Shown here: positions 63,748-64,000 of the stretch, piece by piece
Numbering within the stretch: the stretch's first letter is position 1
How the letters are laid out: every line of letters begins with the position of its first letter
Source: Ignavibacteriota bacterium
Lineage (GTDB): Bacteria; Bacteroidota; Ignavibacteria; Ignavibacteriales; Ignavibacteriaceae
Reading direction: 5' to 3'
Assembly: GCA_013285425.1 (NCBI GenBank)
Contig: CP053447.1
Location: 3,354,001 to 3,418,000 of the forward strand
Length of the DNA: 64,000 nucleotides
Made by a program: the position numbers and the translations under genes
Notes under the pieces: model-generated
The model's input: only the letters and a program-made list of their open reading frames with translations
Database searches by the model: none
Told to the model about the DNA's origin: nothing

Positions 63748-64000
63748 TATTTTCTGATTAAATAGTTCACTGCATTATTTTATTATATAAAATGCTATTG
63801 TTGTTAAAATATTTTCTTATTATTTAATTAAAACTTTGGCGGGTAAAAATCACCTGTCTAAAGCTAAGCAATTTTTTAGTATTAAACAGATTTAACTAAG
63901 GTTTTCTTTAAGCTCAATTTGTTATCATTTCAACAAATGCAATATTTTTCTTAATAAACGAAGTTATACATGTATTCTGGTGGTGTTGTTTTGCTGTTAT

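Overview
The window is AT-rich bacterial DNA. Four predicted secreted proteins end in the type IX secretion C-terminal domain with the YPNPFNPxT signature. There is also a one-protein hybrid two-component regulator (propeller, kinase, receiver, AraC) of the kind typical of the Bacteroidetes/Chlorobi group. Together with ClpB, EttA, MscS and a PagL-like outer membrane enzyme, this points to the Ignavibacteria or a close relative. That assignment rests on sequence character, not on a database search.

Layout. 1-5.5 kb: the 3' part of clpB, then a small group of VOC/SRPBCC proteins with a decayed paralogue. 5.8-8.9 kb: a nest of palindromic repeats holding a Y1 (IS200/REP-associated type) transposase, two identical DUF559 nuclease-like genes that are each framed by inverted CCCCTCC palindromes, and a HEPN-like ORF. 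This is the most unusual region. 9-11 kb: a zinc-ribbon membrane protein and a broken AAA ATPase. 11-13.2 kb: a probable periplasmic GMC flavoprotein dehydrogenase with a partner subunit. 13.4-31.8 kb: mostly single-gene or two-gene metabolic and stress units: an AraC regulator with a probable non-ATG start, peroxiredoxin, two DinB proteins, a GIY-YIG-like protein, an ABC exporter with a methyltransferase, a Rof-like Rho antiterminator, a class A serine hydrolase, a HisH-like protein lacking its catalytic cysteine, a thioesterase, a sugar kinase, an acyl-CoA dehydrogenase and a C1 peptidase. 31.9-37.5 kb: a truncated gatE copy, a membrane glycosyltransferase-like gene, then complete gatE and gatD, the archaeal-type Glu-tRNA(Gln) amidotransferase, which is surprising in a bacterium. 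37.6-42.2 kb: a lipoprotein, EttA and an HTH-N6 DNA methyltransferase. 42.6-55.4 kb: T9SS cargo proteins, a PagL-like protein, the hybrid two-component regulator and two tiny paired membrane proteins. 55.4-63.7 kb: carbonic anhydrase, an OmpR/kinase pair, a B12-radical SAM enzyme, a frameshifted DPP-IV-like peptidase and a MscS channel.

Two genes (43478-45478 and 59383-61585, both minus) are interrupted by a single-base shift at a homopolymer run. Both would be restored by removing one base, so sequencing or assembly error competes with real slippage or decay. Several palindromic repeat families sit between genes, mostly next to 3' ends. I saw no tRNA, rRNA or CRISPR array.
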